Below are positions 31,919 to 39,155 of a DNA stretch of 64,000 bases, piece by piece (positions within the stretch are counted from its first letter, which is position 1; every line of letters begins with the position of its first letter). The translations under genes were made by a program, and so were the position numbers. The DNA comes from Candidatus Nitrosotenuis aquarius (GTDB taxonomy: Archaea; Thermoproteota; Nitrososphaeria; Nitrososphaerales; Nitrosopumilaceae): contig NZ_CP024808.1 of the NCBI RefSeq assembly GCF_002787055.1, positions 124,001-188,000 on the forward strand, read 5' to 3'. Below the pieces are notes generated by a model. It was not told the DNA's origin. It ran no database searches and was given only the letters and a program-made list of their open reading frames with translations.

Positions 31919-32245
31919 TTATCCCAGTATTGCCTTTTTGATGAGTGCTGCCTTGTCTTTGATTATCTTGTTGAATTCCTGCATGTCGTCTAGCTCGACT
32001 GTTCTTTTTTCATTTTCATATGCTCTCAAAAACGCAGAATACACGCATCCGGCTATTATCCCAAACGTGGCGTCCTCTATGGATATTACCTCTGGGGAAT
32101 AGTTTTGCACAATTTGCCTAAACGATTGGGCTTCGCTTATGTAATAGTCAATCTGATTCTCAAGAAAATCGCGGGTGTATTTTGTTAGCGCCACTCTGTA
32201 ATTTCCGGTTTGATGATTTATTAACATTGAGAGCAAACCCAGCAT
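31919..32245 (-). CDS. Hypothetical helical protein, 108 aa
   Basis: A 108-residue predicted helical protein (TRDFLENQIDYYISEAQSFRQIVQNY, then TFGIIAGCVYSAFLRAYENEKRTVELDDMQEFNKIIKDKAALIKKAIL) with no recognised motif. A second ATG 18 bases inside (32227) would give more room from the divergent start at 32249, so the N-terminus is uncertain. It faces the gene at 32249 with only 3 bases between the start codons. Confidence 0.58.
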   Translation of the reverse strand: MLGLLSMLINHQTGNYRVALTKYTRDFLENQIDYYISEAQSFRQIVQNYSPEVISIEDATFGIIAGCVYSAFLRAYENEKRTVELDDMQEFNKIIKDKAALIKKAILG

Positions 32246-32248
32246 GAC

Positions 32249-32701
32249 ATGTGGAAGTTAGATCTGGATTCGGATTTTTTTAGAATCTTGGACAAGGATC
32301 GAAAAATTGCTGGCTACTTTTGGCCAGACTATGGGCAGATTCTACCTGAAAACAAGTACGACGAAATTGTAGAAAAGATGCACAAAAACCATGATCCTAT
32401 TCCCGGTGGATTTGTTACTGTGCCGATGGTAAAGTTTGGAATTTTTGATAACAATCAGGAGATGGATGTCTTGCAGTTATCTAGTAAAATCGATGACGTC
32501 CATGCGAGAATGGATGTGTGGAAGGAATTTCTACTCGAAAAACAAATGCAGCACTCTATCCAGATGTCCCACACTGACAATGACATGCTCAGCCTGAGCT
32601 TTCCGGTAAAGTTTTCTCAGGGCGTGCCTCTTGAGAAGGAAAAACTGCTTGATGCATTATCTTCAACGCTGGACTTACTGTCGCAAAAAGGCTTGCTCTA
32701 G
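32249..32701 (+). CDS. Hypothetical protein, 150 aa
   Basis: A 150-residue acidic soluble protein that I do not recognise (starts MWKLDLDSDFFRILDKDRKIAGYFWPDYGQ; ends in the helical DALSSTLDLLSQKG). It has no signal peptide, membrane helix or metal motif. A TATA-like GATTTATT (about 32213-32220) lies about 30 bases upstream of the ATG, so it is probably leaderless. Its 3' end overlaps the convergent gene at 32698 by 4 bases. Confidence 0.58.
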   Translation: MWKLDLDSDFFRILDKDRKIAGYFWPDYGQILPENKYDEIVEKMHKNHDPIPGGFVTVPMVKFGIFDNNQEMDVLQLSSKIDDVHARMDVWKEFLLEKQMQHSIQMSHTDNDMLSLSFPVKFSQGVPLEKEKLLDALSSTLDLLSQKGLL

Positions 32702-33189
32702 TTTTGGCCCGCGTTATTTTTTGCCTCATTAAACAAAACAAGGCCTGCCATCTCATTTTCAAATGATTCCTGAAGCAATAGATCTGAGCGTATCTTGTGT
32801 GCAGTGTCGTTGGTCGCAATCCATTCTATGAGATATTGATCACTTTCAAGCTGTTTTTCCGTTGATGTTTTGAAGAGTTTTACTGATTTTGCAAACGATT
32901 CAGGCGGGGAAAGCAACTCGTAGGATTTGAGTATCTCTTGCATTTTCTTTGTATGGGTTTCTCCAAATTCTAAAAATTCTTCCTTTTCTATGGCTCCTTC
33001 GTCAAGCATTGTCTTCATTGAATAAAATTCTGTCTGGGTTTTTTTTAATTCGTCTTGGATTGTCTGAAGGCTATCTCCAAATGCTTTGCCGCGATTTTTT
33101 GCCTGATCTGCTGAATATACGAACAATATTGCCAGCGCGATAATTATTGCTCCTGCAATTCCAGCAATGTGAATGGCCTTTATCTTCAA
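32698..33189 (-). CDS. Membrane-anchored coiled-coil protein, 163 aa
   Basis: One N-terminal transmembrane helix (IHIAGIAGAIIIALAILFVY, about 6-25) is followed by an extracytoplasmic helical, coiled-coil-like region (FGDSLQTIQDELKKTQTEFYSMKTMLDEGAIEKEEFLEFGETHTKKMQEIL) with no cysteine or metal motif. It resembles the four-helix sensory modules of some receptors but carries no signalling domain. Its function is unknown. Confidence 0.62.
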   Translation of the reverse strand: MKIKAIHIAGIAGAIIIALAILFVYSADQAKNRGKAFGDSLQTIQDELKKTQTEFYSMKTMLDEGAIEKEEFLEFGETHTKKMQEILKSYELLSPPESFAKSVKLFKTSTEKQLESDQYLIEWIATNDTAHKIRSDLLLQESFENEMAGLVLFNEAKNNAGQN

Positions 33190-33281
33190 ATTATTTGATA
33201 TGGATTTTGAGGCGCGATATTAATTGTTGGTCAAACAAATCCTACCCAAGTATTATTAATCATAAAAAAGAAAATAATGCA

Positions 33282-34079
33282 ATGCAATTACTGCTTTTAG
33301 CTGCATTAATTGGTGGATTAGTTGCAATTGTACCAACTGTGTCGTACGCAGATTCTAATTTTGTGCTGATTGGAAATGGCTTTGGCACAATAAATGGTAA
33401 CATAGATGCGGCTTCACTACAAATGTCATTAAAATTTCTGGATTCTGGCAAAACTGAATTCCAAAGCGGAAAAATTCTGCTTGGTGATGATATACAAGTC
33501 ATCGATGAGGCAAGCCTGTCATTGTTTTACAATAAAAAATTCCTAAGGCTGAACGCAGAATCTGGCGATCTTCGGCTGTCTGCCTCAGGCAAACTCGTAC
33601 TAAATGTTGACGATGATTCTATCTATCATCTGACTGGCAGAACATCAACCAATGATGCGTTCTCTGTTTTTGCCAGACTCAAGCAGGACCAAGCACCGCC
33701 AAGCCCAATAGACGAGCCTGTGCAGAAAAAAGATCTCTTGCTTTTAGTAAAACAAACCGAACGAGTACAATGGAAGTCACCATACAAGTTTACTGTAAGG
33801 GCGTTTGATCTAAAATCAAACCCGCTGTCTGACTTTTACAATACTTTTGGATATTTGGAAGGGCTGCAAGTCTCTGCCACGGTAACAAATCCTGTGGGCA
33901 CTGTCATAAAGACATCCAGTGGAACTACACAAAAATTTGGTTATTATGATGATTCCATAATAATTCCAGACAATTCCAGAACTGGTACATACAAGCTAAG
34001 TGTTACTGCATCTGGCAAGGATTATCAAAGTATCACGCAAGAATTTACATTTGTAGTAATTCCGCTTGGTACAAGTTAA
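33282..34079 (+). CDS. Secreted beta-rich protein, 265 aa
   Basis: An exported protein with a clear signal peptide (MQLLLLAALIGGLVAIVPTV, cleavage probably after SYA). The mature part is beta-rich, with a second immunoglobulin-like half (YKFTVRAFDLKSNPLSDFYNT...TYKLSVTASGKDYQSITQEFTFVVIP). It contains no cysteine or metal motif. The frame is open further upstream, but the signal peptide fixes the start at the ATG at 33282. It could be a cell-surface or S-layer-associated protein. Confidence 0.68.
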   Translation: MQLLLLAALIGGLVAIVPTVSYADSNFVLIGNGFGTINGNIDAASLQMSLKFLDSGKTEFQSGKILLGDDIQVIDEASLSLFYNKKFLRLNAESGDLRLSASGKLVLNVDDDSIYHLTGRTSTNDAFSVFARLKQDQAPPSPIDEPVQKKDLLLLVKQTERVQWKSPYKFTVRAFDLKSNPLSDFYNTFGYLEGLQVSATVTNPVGTVIKTSSGTTQKFGYYDDSIIIPDNSRTGTYKLSVTASGKDYQSITQEFTFVVIPLGTS

Positions 34080-34147
34080 GCAGAATTAGGTGTTGGAGAA
34101 ATTCTGAACAATCTTAATATATCAAAAGTCGAGCTCGGTGATCAATA

Positions 34148-34735
34148 ATGAATACCAAATTACTTGCAAGTTTTGCAGTATTTGTGTTACTGGCAGCAGT
34201 TGTTAGTGTATCGATGACTAACTCTGCATTTGCAGCAGAAGACAAAAAGGCCGAAATGAAGGCAAAGAAAGACGACAAAAAGACAGCAATCAAAGAAAAG
34301 AAAGACACCAAGAAAGCCGAAATGAAGGCAAAGAAAGACGACAAAAAGACAGCAATCAAAGAAAAGAAAGACACCAAGAAAGCCGAAATGAAGGCAAAGA
34401 AAGACACCGCGACAGGCCAAACTAGCGCAAAGGCAGCACCATCTGGTGAGGCATTAAAAGAAGTTACAGTAGACATGGCAAAAGGAACCGCGTCGGACAC
34501 CAACTGTGGTGATAAATGCTATCTCCCAAGCACCGTAGCTGTCACTGTAGGCGGTAAAGTCACATGGAAAAACGTAGACTCCGCGGCTCATACTGCAACA
34601 GCATCTGATGGCTCTTTTGACACTAGTCTTGTCAACGCAGGCGCATCTGCTTCTAACACATTCAACACTGCGGGTTCATACCCATACATGTGCATTCTCC
34701 ACCCCTGGATGAAAGGCACAGTCACCGTCCAATAA
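34148..34735 (+). CDS. Secreted plastocyanin-like protein with Lys-rich repeat stalk
   Basis: A 195-residue exported cupredoxin. A signal peptide (about 1-27) is followed by a strongly charged stalk built from a 22-residue unit (AEMKAKKDDKKTAIKEKKDT) repeated twice and begun a third time. A single cupredoxin domain (about 98-195) follows, with a TAAHTA histidine and the C-x2-H-x2-M set in MCILHPWM. It is likely to carry electrons outside the membrane. A TATA-like element (TTAATATA) lies about 30 bases upstream. It is paralogous to the next gene. Confidence 0.9.
   Translation: MNTKLLASFAVFVLLAAVVSVSMTNSAFAAEDKKAEMKAKKDDKKTAIKEKKDTKKAEMKAKKDDKKTAIKEKKDTKKAEMKAKKDTATGQTSAKAAPSGEALKEVTVDMAKGTASDTNCGDKCYLPSTVAVTVGGKVTWKNVDSAAHTATASDGSFDTSLVNAGASASNTFNTAGSYPYMCILHPWMKGTVTVQ
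34250..34381 (+). repeat. Tandem 66-bp repeat in cupredoxin stalk
   Basis: Two perfect 66-base copies (34250-34315 and 34316-34381) are followed by a partial third copy from 34382. The unit is 22 codons, so copy number can change without a frameshift. Confidence 0.9.
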
Positions 34736-34823
34736 TCAGAAGAGATTCTGATTTTTCTTATTTTATTATCTCCGATGAAATCCTGAACAAAATTAATTAA
34801 GTTATGATATTGTTCCCAAAATC

Positions 34824-35300
34824 ATGAACAAGACAATTCTTGCAGGTGTGGCGATCTTTGCATTACTTGGCGCTGTCCTGGCTGTACCAATGATGCAACA
34901 TGCAGACGCCGCAGAAAGCAAGGAAAAAAAGACTGTCAAAAAAGAGACAAAAAAGAAAGAAACAACCAAAAAACCGACTAAATCAACCGGTAAGGCCTCT
35001 TCTACCGTGACAGTAGAAATGGTAAAGGGCTCTGCAAATGAAGGATGTCAGAAAGGCAACAAATGCTATTCTCCATTTGAGGCCAAAGTTGCAAAGGGCG
35101 GAACTGTAACTTGGAAAAATGTAGACTCTGCAGCCCACACTGCGACTAGTGGCAACCTCAAGACAGGCCCTGACGGCAAATTCGACACCGGACTTGTGGC
35201 AGCTGGAGGAACATTCTCACAAAAGTTTGACAAAGCTGGAAAATACGATTACTTTTGCATCGTCCACCCGTGGATGACAGGTAAAGTAACTGTCAGCTAA
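34824..35300 (+). CDS. Secreted plastocyanin-like protein with Lys/Thr-rich stalk
   Basis: A 158-residue exported cupredoxin: signal peptide (about 1-28), a Lys/Glu/Thr stalk (KKTVKKETKKKETTKKPTKSTGK), then a single type-1 copper domain (about 65-158) with the AAHTA histidine and the C-x2-H-x2-M ligands in YFCIVHPWM. An extra insertion (SGNLKTGPDGKF) and a CQKGNKC segment are present. It resembles the preceding gene and the third domain of the protein at 12050. It has its own start behind a short AT-rich gap. Confidence 0.9.
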   Translation: MNKTILAGVAIFALLGAVLAVPMMQHADAAESKEKKTVKKETKKKETTKKPTKSTGKASSTVTVEMVKGSANEGCQKGNKCYSPFEAKVAKGGTVTWKNVDSAAHTATSGNLKTGPDGKFDTGLVAAGGTFSQKFDKAGKYDYFCIVHPWMTGKVTVS

Positions 35301-35314
35301 ATTCTTTTTTATTT

Positions 35315-35602
35315 TTAATCTATGTAATTTCCTTGCTCGTCCGTTCTTAGCTCAATTTGCATGACGGATCCTGAAATGAATGACTCGTTTCGAATTGTTC
35401 GCACGCGTGCAACGTCGATGTGGTATGGCCACATTTCAACTACTATTTCGCCAACTTGGACGTTTTCTGGGGCATCTGTAAGTCTGATGTCTTCTTTTTT
35501 AATGCCATATTCCTGGAGTTTTTTTAGGCAATGGGTGACTAGGGGCTCTGGGTTGTTGTGGTTTATTGCCCACACTGTTCCAGAATATTGAATTTTTTCC
35601 AA
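35315..35602 (-). CDS. Hypothetical protein, 95 aa
   Basis: A 95-residue protein without a recognised family. It has alternating strands and helices (VWAINHNNPEPLVTHCLKKLQEYGIKKEDIRL, then VGEIVVEMWPYHIDVARVRTIRN). It starts at ATG 15 bases downstream of the RAM-only regulator and is probably cotranscribed with it. It contains no metal or catalytic motif. Confidence 0.6.
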   Translation of the reverse strand: MEKIQYSGTVWAINHNNPEPLVTHCLKKLQEYGIKKEDIRLTDAPENVQVGEIVVEMWPYHIDVARVRTIRNESFISGSVMQIELRTDEQGNYID

Positions 35603-35617
35603 TTTGTATTACCTGAA

Positions 35618-35860
35618 TTATTTGGTCTTGCTTGCAAGAACCTTTAATGTCATTGTGCTCATGACTCGTGACAGTCTTCGGATTTTGTTAGATACTGTCT
35701 TGTCAAAGTCTTCTGGTGATTTTGCATGAATCTCAATTATGATGTCATATGCACCAAATGTCAGGTATGCTTGCTTTACTTCTGGAATCTGCTTTATTTC
35801 GTCTAGCAGGTATTCTTCTGCGCCAAGGTCACAATTGAGTAAAACAAAACCTACTTCCAT
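35618..35860 (-). CDS. Stand-alone Lrp/AsnC ligand-binding (RAM) domain protein
   Basis: An 80-residue protein with only the AsnC/Lrp effector fold (GFVLLNCDLGAEEYLLDEIKQIPEVKQAYLTFGAYDIIIEIHAK, then IRRLSRVMSTMTLKVLA) and no helix-turn-helix. It is a paralog of the gene at 25034-25264. RAM-only proteins form ring-like oligomers that bind small ligands. The neighbour at 35315 follows on the same strand and may be a partner. Confidence 0.88.
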   Translation of the reverse strand: MEVGFVLLNCDLGAEEYLLDEIKQIPEVKQAYLTFGAYDIIIEIHAKSPEDFDKTVSNKIRRLSRVMSTMTLKVLASKTK

Positions 35861-35892
35861 TGCATATCACTATAACTCGAGTTTAAAAAAGA

Positions 35893-37419
35893 TTACCAGC
35901 GTCTTCTGTGTGCTGGTCGCTTTGAAGAGTGTTGCCCTCTAAAGCCGTCCTCTATTCTGGATTCACGTTTTTCCTCTCTTCTATAACCTGAATCTCTTCG
36001 CTCTTCTCTGCCAGAATCACGTCTATCATAATCGCGTCTTCCCTTGCTGAATCCGCCCCTAAATCCAGAATCCCGTCTATCATCGTTTCTCCTAAATCCT
36101 GAATCTCTTCGCTCTTCTCTGCCAGAATCACGTCTATCATAATCGCGTCTTCCGCCAAATCCTCCACTCCTACCAAACCCTCCTCTGGAGCCTCCGCCCC
36201 TGCCAAAGCTTCTTCCTCCACTCCTACCAAAACCGCCTCCACCCCCGCGTCCAAATGTTCTGCGCGGGCCGACCTGTCTTTTTAGTGGGTCTGGAATGTC
36301 TACAATGATTCCCATCTTTTCGTTAAGATCAGTCATTGGAGCTTTGACTTGTTGCTTTATGAGATTAAAGTCGCCGACAGAAGAATATGATACTAGCGTG
36401 ATTGCTCTGCCTTTTGCGCCTGCTCTTGCGGTTCTTCCAATTCGGTGGAAGTAGACCATTTCCTGGTTTGGTACATCATAGTTTACAACCAGTGCTACCT
36501 CTGGAACATCGATTCCTCTTGCAGCTACGTCGGTTGCAACCAAAATGTCCGCCTGGCCTCGCCTGAACTGCGACATGGATATTTCACGTCTGTGTTGCGA
36601 CATGTCTCCTTCAATTGCCACAGCATTGTATCCTGCTTGGCGCAATGCGCGAGCAACATCTCTAGTTCTGTTTTTAGTTGAGCAAAACACTACTGATTGG
36701 CCACGCTTGTTTTCTTTGATAAATTGCACTAGATAATCCATTTTCTCTCTGTCCTTGATAATCAGAAATGATTGATCTATTCCCTCTCCTGATAGGTCAT
36801 CTGCTGATAGGAGGAACTGTTTTGGGTTGTTCAGGTATTCGTCTGCCAGTCTTAGAATCTCTGGAGGCATTGTAGCAGAGAATAATGACATTACTTTGTT
36901 GACTGGGGTCATTTCCAAGATGAATCTGATATCGTCGATAAATCCCATGTCTAGCATAGTGTCTGCTTCGTCTAGTACAACATACTTGAGGTCGTTGAGC
37001 TCAATAGATCCCTGCTTTAGGTGGTCAATTAGTCTGCCTGGCGTGGCAACGATTACCTCGACTCCATGTTTGAGCGCTTGGAGTTGTACTCCCATTCCCT
37101 GTCCGCCGTATATTGAAACTACGCGAATACCTGTGTGTTTTGCAAATTTTTTGATCTCCTCTGTTATTTGCAGTGCTAATTCTCTGGTTGGTGCTAGTAC
37201 CAAGCCTTGGATGGTCTTGTTTGCATCAATTCCACTCAGCATTGATATTCCAAATGCTGCCGTCTTGCCAGTTCCGGTATGTGCCTGACCTATGACATCT
37301 CTGCCAGATAGCAACACAGGTATAGTTGCCTCTTGGATTGGAAACGCCTCGTCAAATCCTATGTCCTTTAGCCCATCTAAGATGGATTGTTTTATCCCTA
37401 ATTCTTCAAATTTTGTCAA
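35893..37419 (-). CDS. DEAD-box RNA helicase with RDSG/RGG-rich tail
   Basis: A 508-residue DEAD-box helicase. Motifs in order are Q motif (GFDEAFPIQEATIPVLLSGRD), I (AHTGTGKT), Ia (PTRELALQI), II (VLDEADTMLDMG), III (SAT), IV-V (VATDVAARGIDVP) and VI (HRIGRTARAG). Residues about 390-508 form a low-complexity tail of FGRGGG and RRDYDRRDSGREERRDSG units that should bind RNA and oppose RNA structure in stress or cold adaptation. The start is TTG at 37419. A 10-bp inverted repeat stands immediately upstream. Confidence 0.95.
   Translation of the reverse strand: MTKFEELGIKQSILDGLKDIGFDEAFPIQEATIPVLLSGRDVIGQAHTGTGKTAAFGISMLSGIDANKTIQGLVLAPTRELALQITEEIKKFAKHTGIRVVSIYGGQGMGVQLQALKHGVEVIVATPGRLIDHLKQGSIELNDLKYVVLDEADTMLDMGFIDDIRFILEMTPVNKVMSLFSATMPPEILRLADEYLNNPKQFLLSADDLSGEGIDQSFLIIKDREKMDYLVQFIKENKRGQSVVFCSTKNRTRDVARALRQAGYNAVAIEGDMSQHRREISMSQFRRGQADILVATDVAARGIDVPEVALVVNYDVPNQEMVYFHRIGRTARAGAKGRAITLVSYSSVGDFNLIKQQVKAPMTDLNEKMGIIVDIPDPLKRQVGPRRTFGRGGGGGFGRSGGRSFGRGGGSRGGFGRSGGFGGRRDYDRRDSGREERRDSGFRRNDDRRDSGFRGGFSKGRRDYDRRDSGREERRDSGYRREEKRESRIEDGFRGQHSSKRPAHRRRW
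35987..36153 (-). repeat. 56-bp direct repeat in helicase tail
   Basis: The 56-base sequence at 35987-36042 recurs identically at 36098-36153, an offset of 111 bases or 37 codons. It encodes the RRDYDRRDSGREERRDSG units of the helicase tail. Confidence 0.85.
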
Positions 37420-37429
37420 TTTATTTTCC

Positions 37430-37462
37430 TAAGCAATGACAGACAAAGAAGCTCATTGCTTA
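37430..37462 (-). promoter_or_regulatory. 10-bp inverted repeat in the leader/promoter of the DEAD-box helicase gene
   Basis: TAAGCAATGA (37430-37439) and TCATTGCTTA (37453-37462) are perfect complements with a 13-base spacer. They end 10 bases before the TTG start. A second repeat, TCATTA-5 nt-TAATGA, lies at 37470-37486. If transcription starts upstream, from the TATA-like GATTTATTAG near 37508-37517, both would form hairpins in the mRNA leader. Confidence 0.5.
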
Positions 37463-37538
37463 TTTTCCGTCATTATAGCCTAATGATTGCCAGAATCTCT
37501 GGTCCTCTAATAAATCCTTGGAACATGAAGTTGAAAAA

Positions 37539-37612
37539 AGCCAATAAAGGGATTTGGACCCTTGACCCACGGTTTACAAAACCGTTGCTCTGCCAGGCTG
37601 AGCTATATTGGC
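37539..37612 (-). tRNA. tRNA-Thr(TGT)
   Basis: A complete 74-base cloverleaf on the minus strand: acceptor arms GCCAATA/TATTGGC, D-arm GCTCAGCCTGGCAGAGC, anticodon stem ACGGT/ACCGT around the loop TTTGTAA (anticodon TGT), and T-arm AAGGG-TCCAAAT-CCCTT. No intron is present. The final CCA is not encoded. Confidence 0.95.
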
Positions 37613-37696
37613 AACGATTTTCTAACAAAAACTAGCGTTTTAAAATGTTAGTGCAGCCCGTCACTCTTTAATAGAGTCACATTACAAACTCAACAA

Positions 37697-37915
37697 ATGA
37701 AGTGGATTCCACCAAAGAAGCTCAAGGTTCTGACAATTTTGTTTCTGGGAACTGGAACTTGGGGAATCATTGCGGGAATGCTTCTCATAAAACCAATCCC
37801 GATGATGTTGGTGTTATTTGGTGTTATCAATCTCTGCATCGGCGGATTCATCGGATATCGATATTTCATGCAGGGACCAAAGCCGGAAAGGTCATCGGAT
37901 AAGCGTAAGAAATAA
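37697..37915 (+). CDS. Small two-helix membrane protein, 72 aa
   Basis: A 72-residue protein with a basic N-terminus (MKWIPPKKLK), two predicted transmembrane helices (VLTILFLGTGTWGIIAGMLLI and MMLVLFGVINLCIGGFIGYRYF) and a basic tail (ERSSDKRKK). It has no known family. It is expressed from its own ATG near the tRNA-Thr gene. Its last 24 bases overlap the convergent CPBP-like gene. Confidence 0.65.
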   Translation: MKWIPPKKLKVLTILFLGTGTWGIIAGMLLIKPIPMMLVLFGVINLCIGGFIGYRYFMQGPKPERSSDKRKK

Positions 37916-38542
37916 TGCCACTACAACTAGGATGTTTGTAGTAAAGTGCATCGCATAAGAGTGGTTGAGGCCTTTTTTGTCATAGACGTACTTGAACAAA
38001 AACCCAATCGGGATTAGCAGTATTGCCATGTGCAGCTTGATTCCCATTGCAACATGCGCTACCGCCCAAACCAGAACCATCTTTTTTGATTTTCTAAAGT
38101 ATAGTTCCTCTACGTGGTTTATGTGGATGAACATGTACAGGAGTAGCGGAATAAACGGTACAATTCCCCAGAACCCTTGGTCTGCAAAAGGACCAAACGC
38201 AATGTTGTAGCCCAGCCAGCTCCAGTTAAGAATTGGAATATTTTCTACAATTGGGTATAGTGTAAGCAGGTATCCGATCAGTATGCCAAATGCTATTGGG
38301 GCATATATGATGGAGCGAATTCCATCCTTTAGGTCCAGCAGCCGCTTTTTTGTCTCCTTGATTAGTATCAGAGATGTTGCAACCGTAAAGACATAGTACC
38401 CGATTACAAATCCGTCTGATTGCAGGGCGGAATCCAAAAAGCTGAAGATATCCACGATCCAGTATGGGCTCAACTGAATAATAACATGTGCGTATCTGTA
38501 TTTAGCAAAAGGCGCACATTTTGTGCAAACTCTTTTAGACAA
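37892..38542 (-). CDS. CPBP-like polytopic membrane protein
   Basis: A 216-residue protein with about six transmembrane helices. The segment HVEELYFRKSKKMVLVWAVAHVAMGI contains EExxxR and a following His, and HSYAMHFTTNILV comes near the end. This pattern is seen in CPBP (CAAX/bacteriocin-processing) intramembrane metalloproteases, although the exact spacing is not verified. The start is uncertain: the TTG at 38542 gives the coordinates here, and internal TTG/GTG codons near LSPYWIVDIF are possible. The substrate is unknown. Confidence 0.62.
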   Translation of the reverse strand: MSKRVCTKCAPFAKYRYAHVIIQLSPYWIVDIFSFLDSALQSDGFVIGYYVFTVATSLILIKETKKRLLDLKDGIRSIIYAPIAFGILIGYLLTLYPIVENIPILNWSWLGYNIAFGPFADQGFWGIVPFIPLLLYMFIHINHVEELYFRKSKKMVLVWAVAHVAMGIKLHMAILLIPIGFLFKYVYDKKGLNHSYAMHFTTNILVVVALFLTLIR

Positions 38543-38603
38543 AAATCATGGCTTCACCAGCTGAAATAAGTATAATAATTCCATGTATTGTTACAAAAAC
38601 AAA

Positions 38604-39155
38604 ATGCTTGATCTTGTTGCAAAAAAATTATTCCTCACAAAAGGCAAAGGCGTTCATGAGGACCGGCTGACAAGCTTCGAATTTGCCTTGCGAGACGCAG
38701 GAATCGCAGGCACAAACATCGTTCTGATTTCCAGCATTTTCCCACCTCGCGCAAAGATGGTCTCGCGCGCAGAAGGCCTCAAGCTTATCAACCCAGGCCA
38801 AGTTCTCTTTTGCATTTATTCAAGAAACCAAACAAACGAGCCACACCGACTAATCTCGGCATCCGTTGGCGTCGCTCAGCCAAAAGACCCAAACAGGTAC
38901 GGCTATCTTTCAGAATATGAGGCGTTTGGACAAAATGAAAAGCAGGCAGGCGACTATGCAGAAGACATTGCGGCTCAAATGCTTGCATCGTCTCTTGGAA
39001 TCAAGTTTGATCTTGACAAATCGTGGGACGAAAAAAGAAAACAATGGAAGATTTCCGGAGAAATTTACAAATCAATGAACATAACGCAGACTGCGGTAGG
39101 TGACAGCAAAGGGCGCTGGACCACGGTGTTTTCTGCAGCTGTTCTGGTTATTTAG
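38604..39155 (+). CDS. pdaD: Pyruvoyl-dependent arginine decarboxylase
   Basis: A 183-residue proenzyme that makes agmatine from arginine for polyamine synthesis. It self-cleaves between the two serines in VLISSIFPP (S43-S44), and the new N-terminal Ser becomes the pyruvoyl cofactor. Other family segments are GKGVHEDRLTSFEFALRDAGI, FPPRAKMVSRAEGLKLI and GYLSEYEAFG. I start at the ATG at 38604 because the TATA-like AAATAAGTATAAT is about 30 bases upstream; an ATG at 38583 lies too close to it. Confidence 0.93.
   Translation: MLDLVAKKLFLTKGKGVHEDRLTSFEFALRDAGIAGTNIVLISSIFPPRAKMVSRAEGLKLINPGQVLFCIYSRNQTNEPHRLISASVGVAQPKDPNRYGYLSEYEAFGQNEKQAGDYAEDIAAQMLASSLGIKFDLDKSWDEKRKQWKISGEIYKSMNITQTAVGDSKGRWTTVFSAAVLVI

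Noticed and set aside
34114-34503. Minus-strand frame of 129 codons opposite the Lys-rich cupredoxin
   Set aside because: Its repeats are only the antisense of the 66-bp tandem repeat; it has no promoter or motif.
35987-36153. Possible CRISPR-like direct repeats
   Set aside because: Only two copies, in frame inside the helicase tail, with coding sequence between them and no cas genes.
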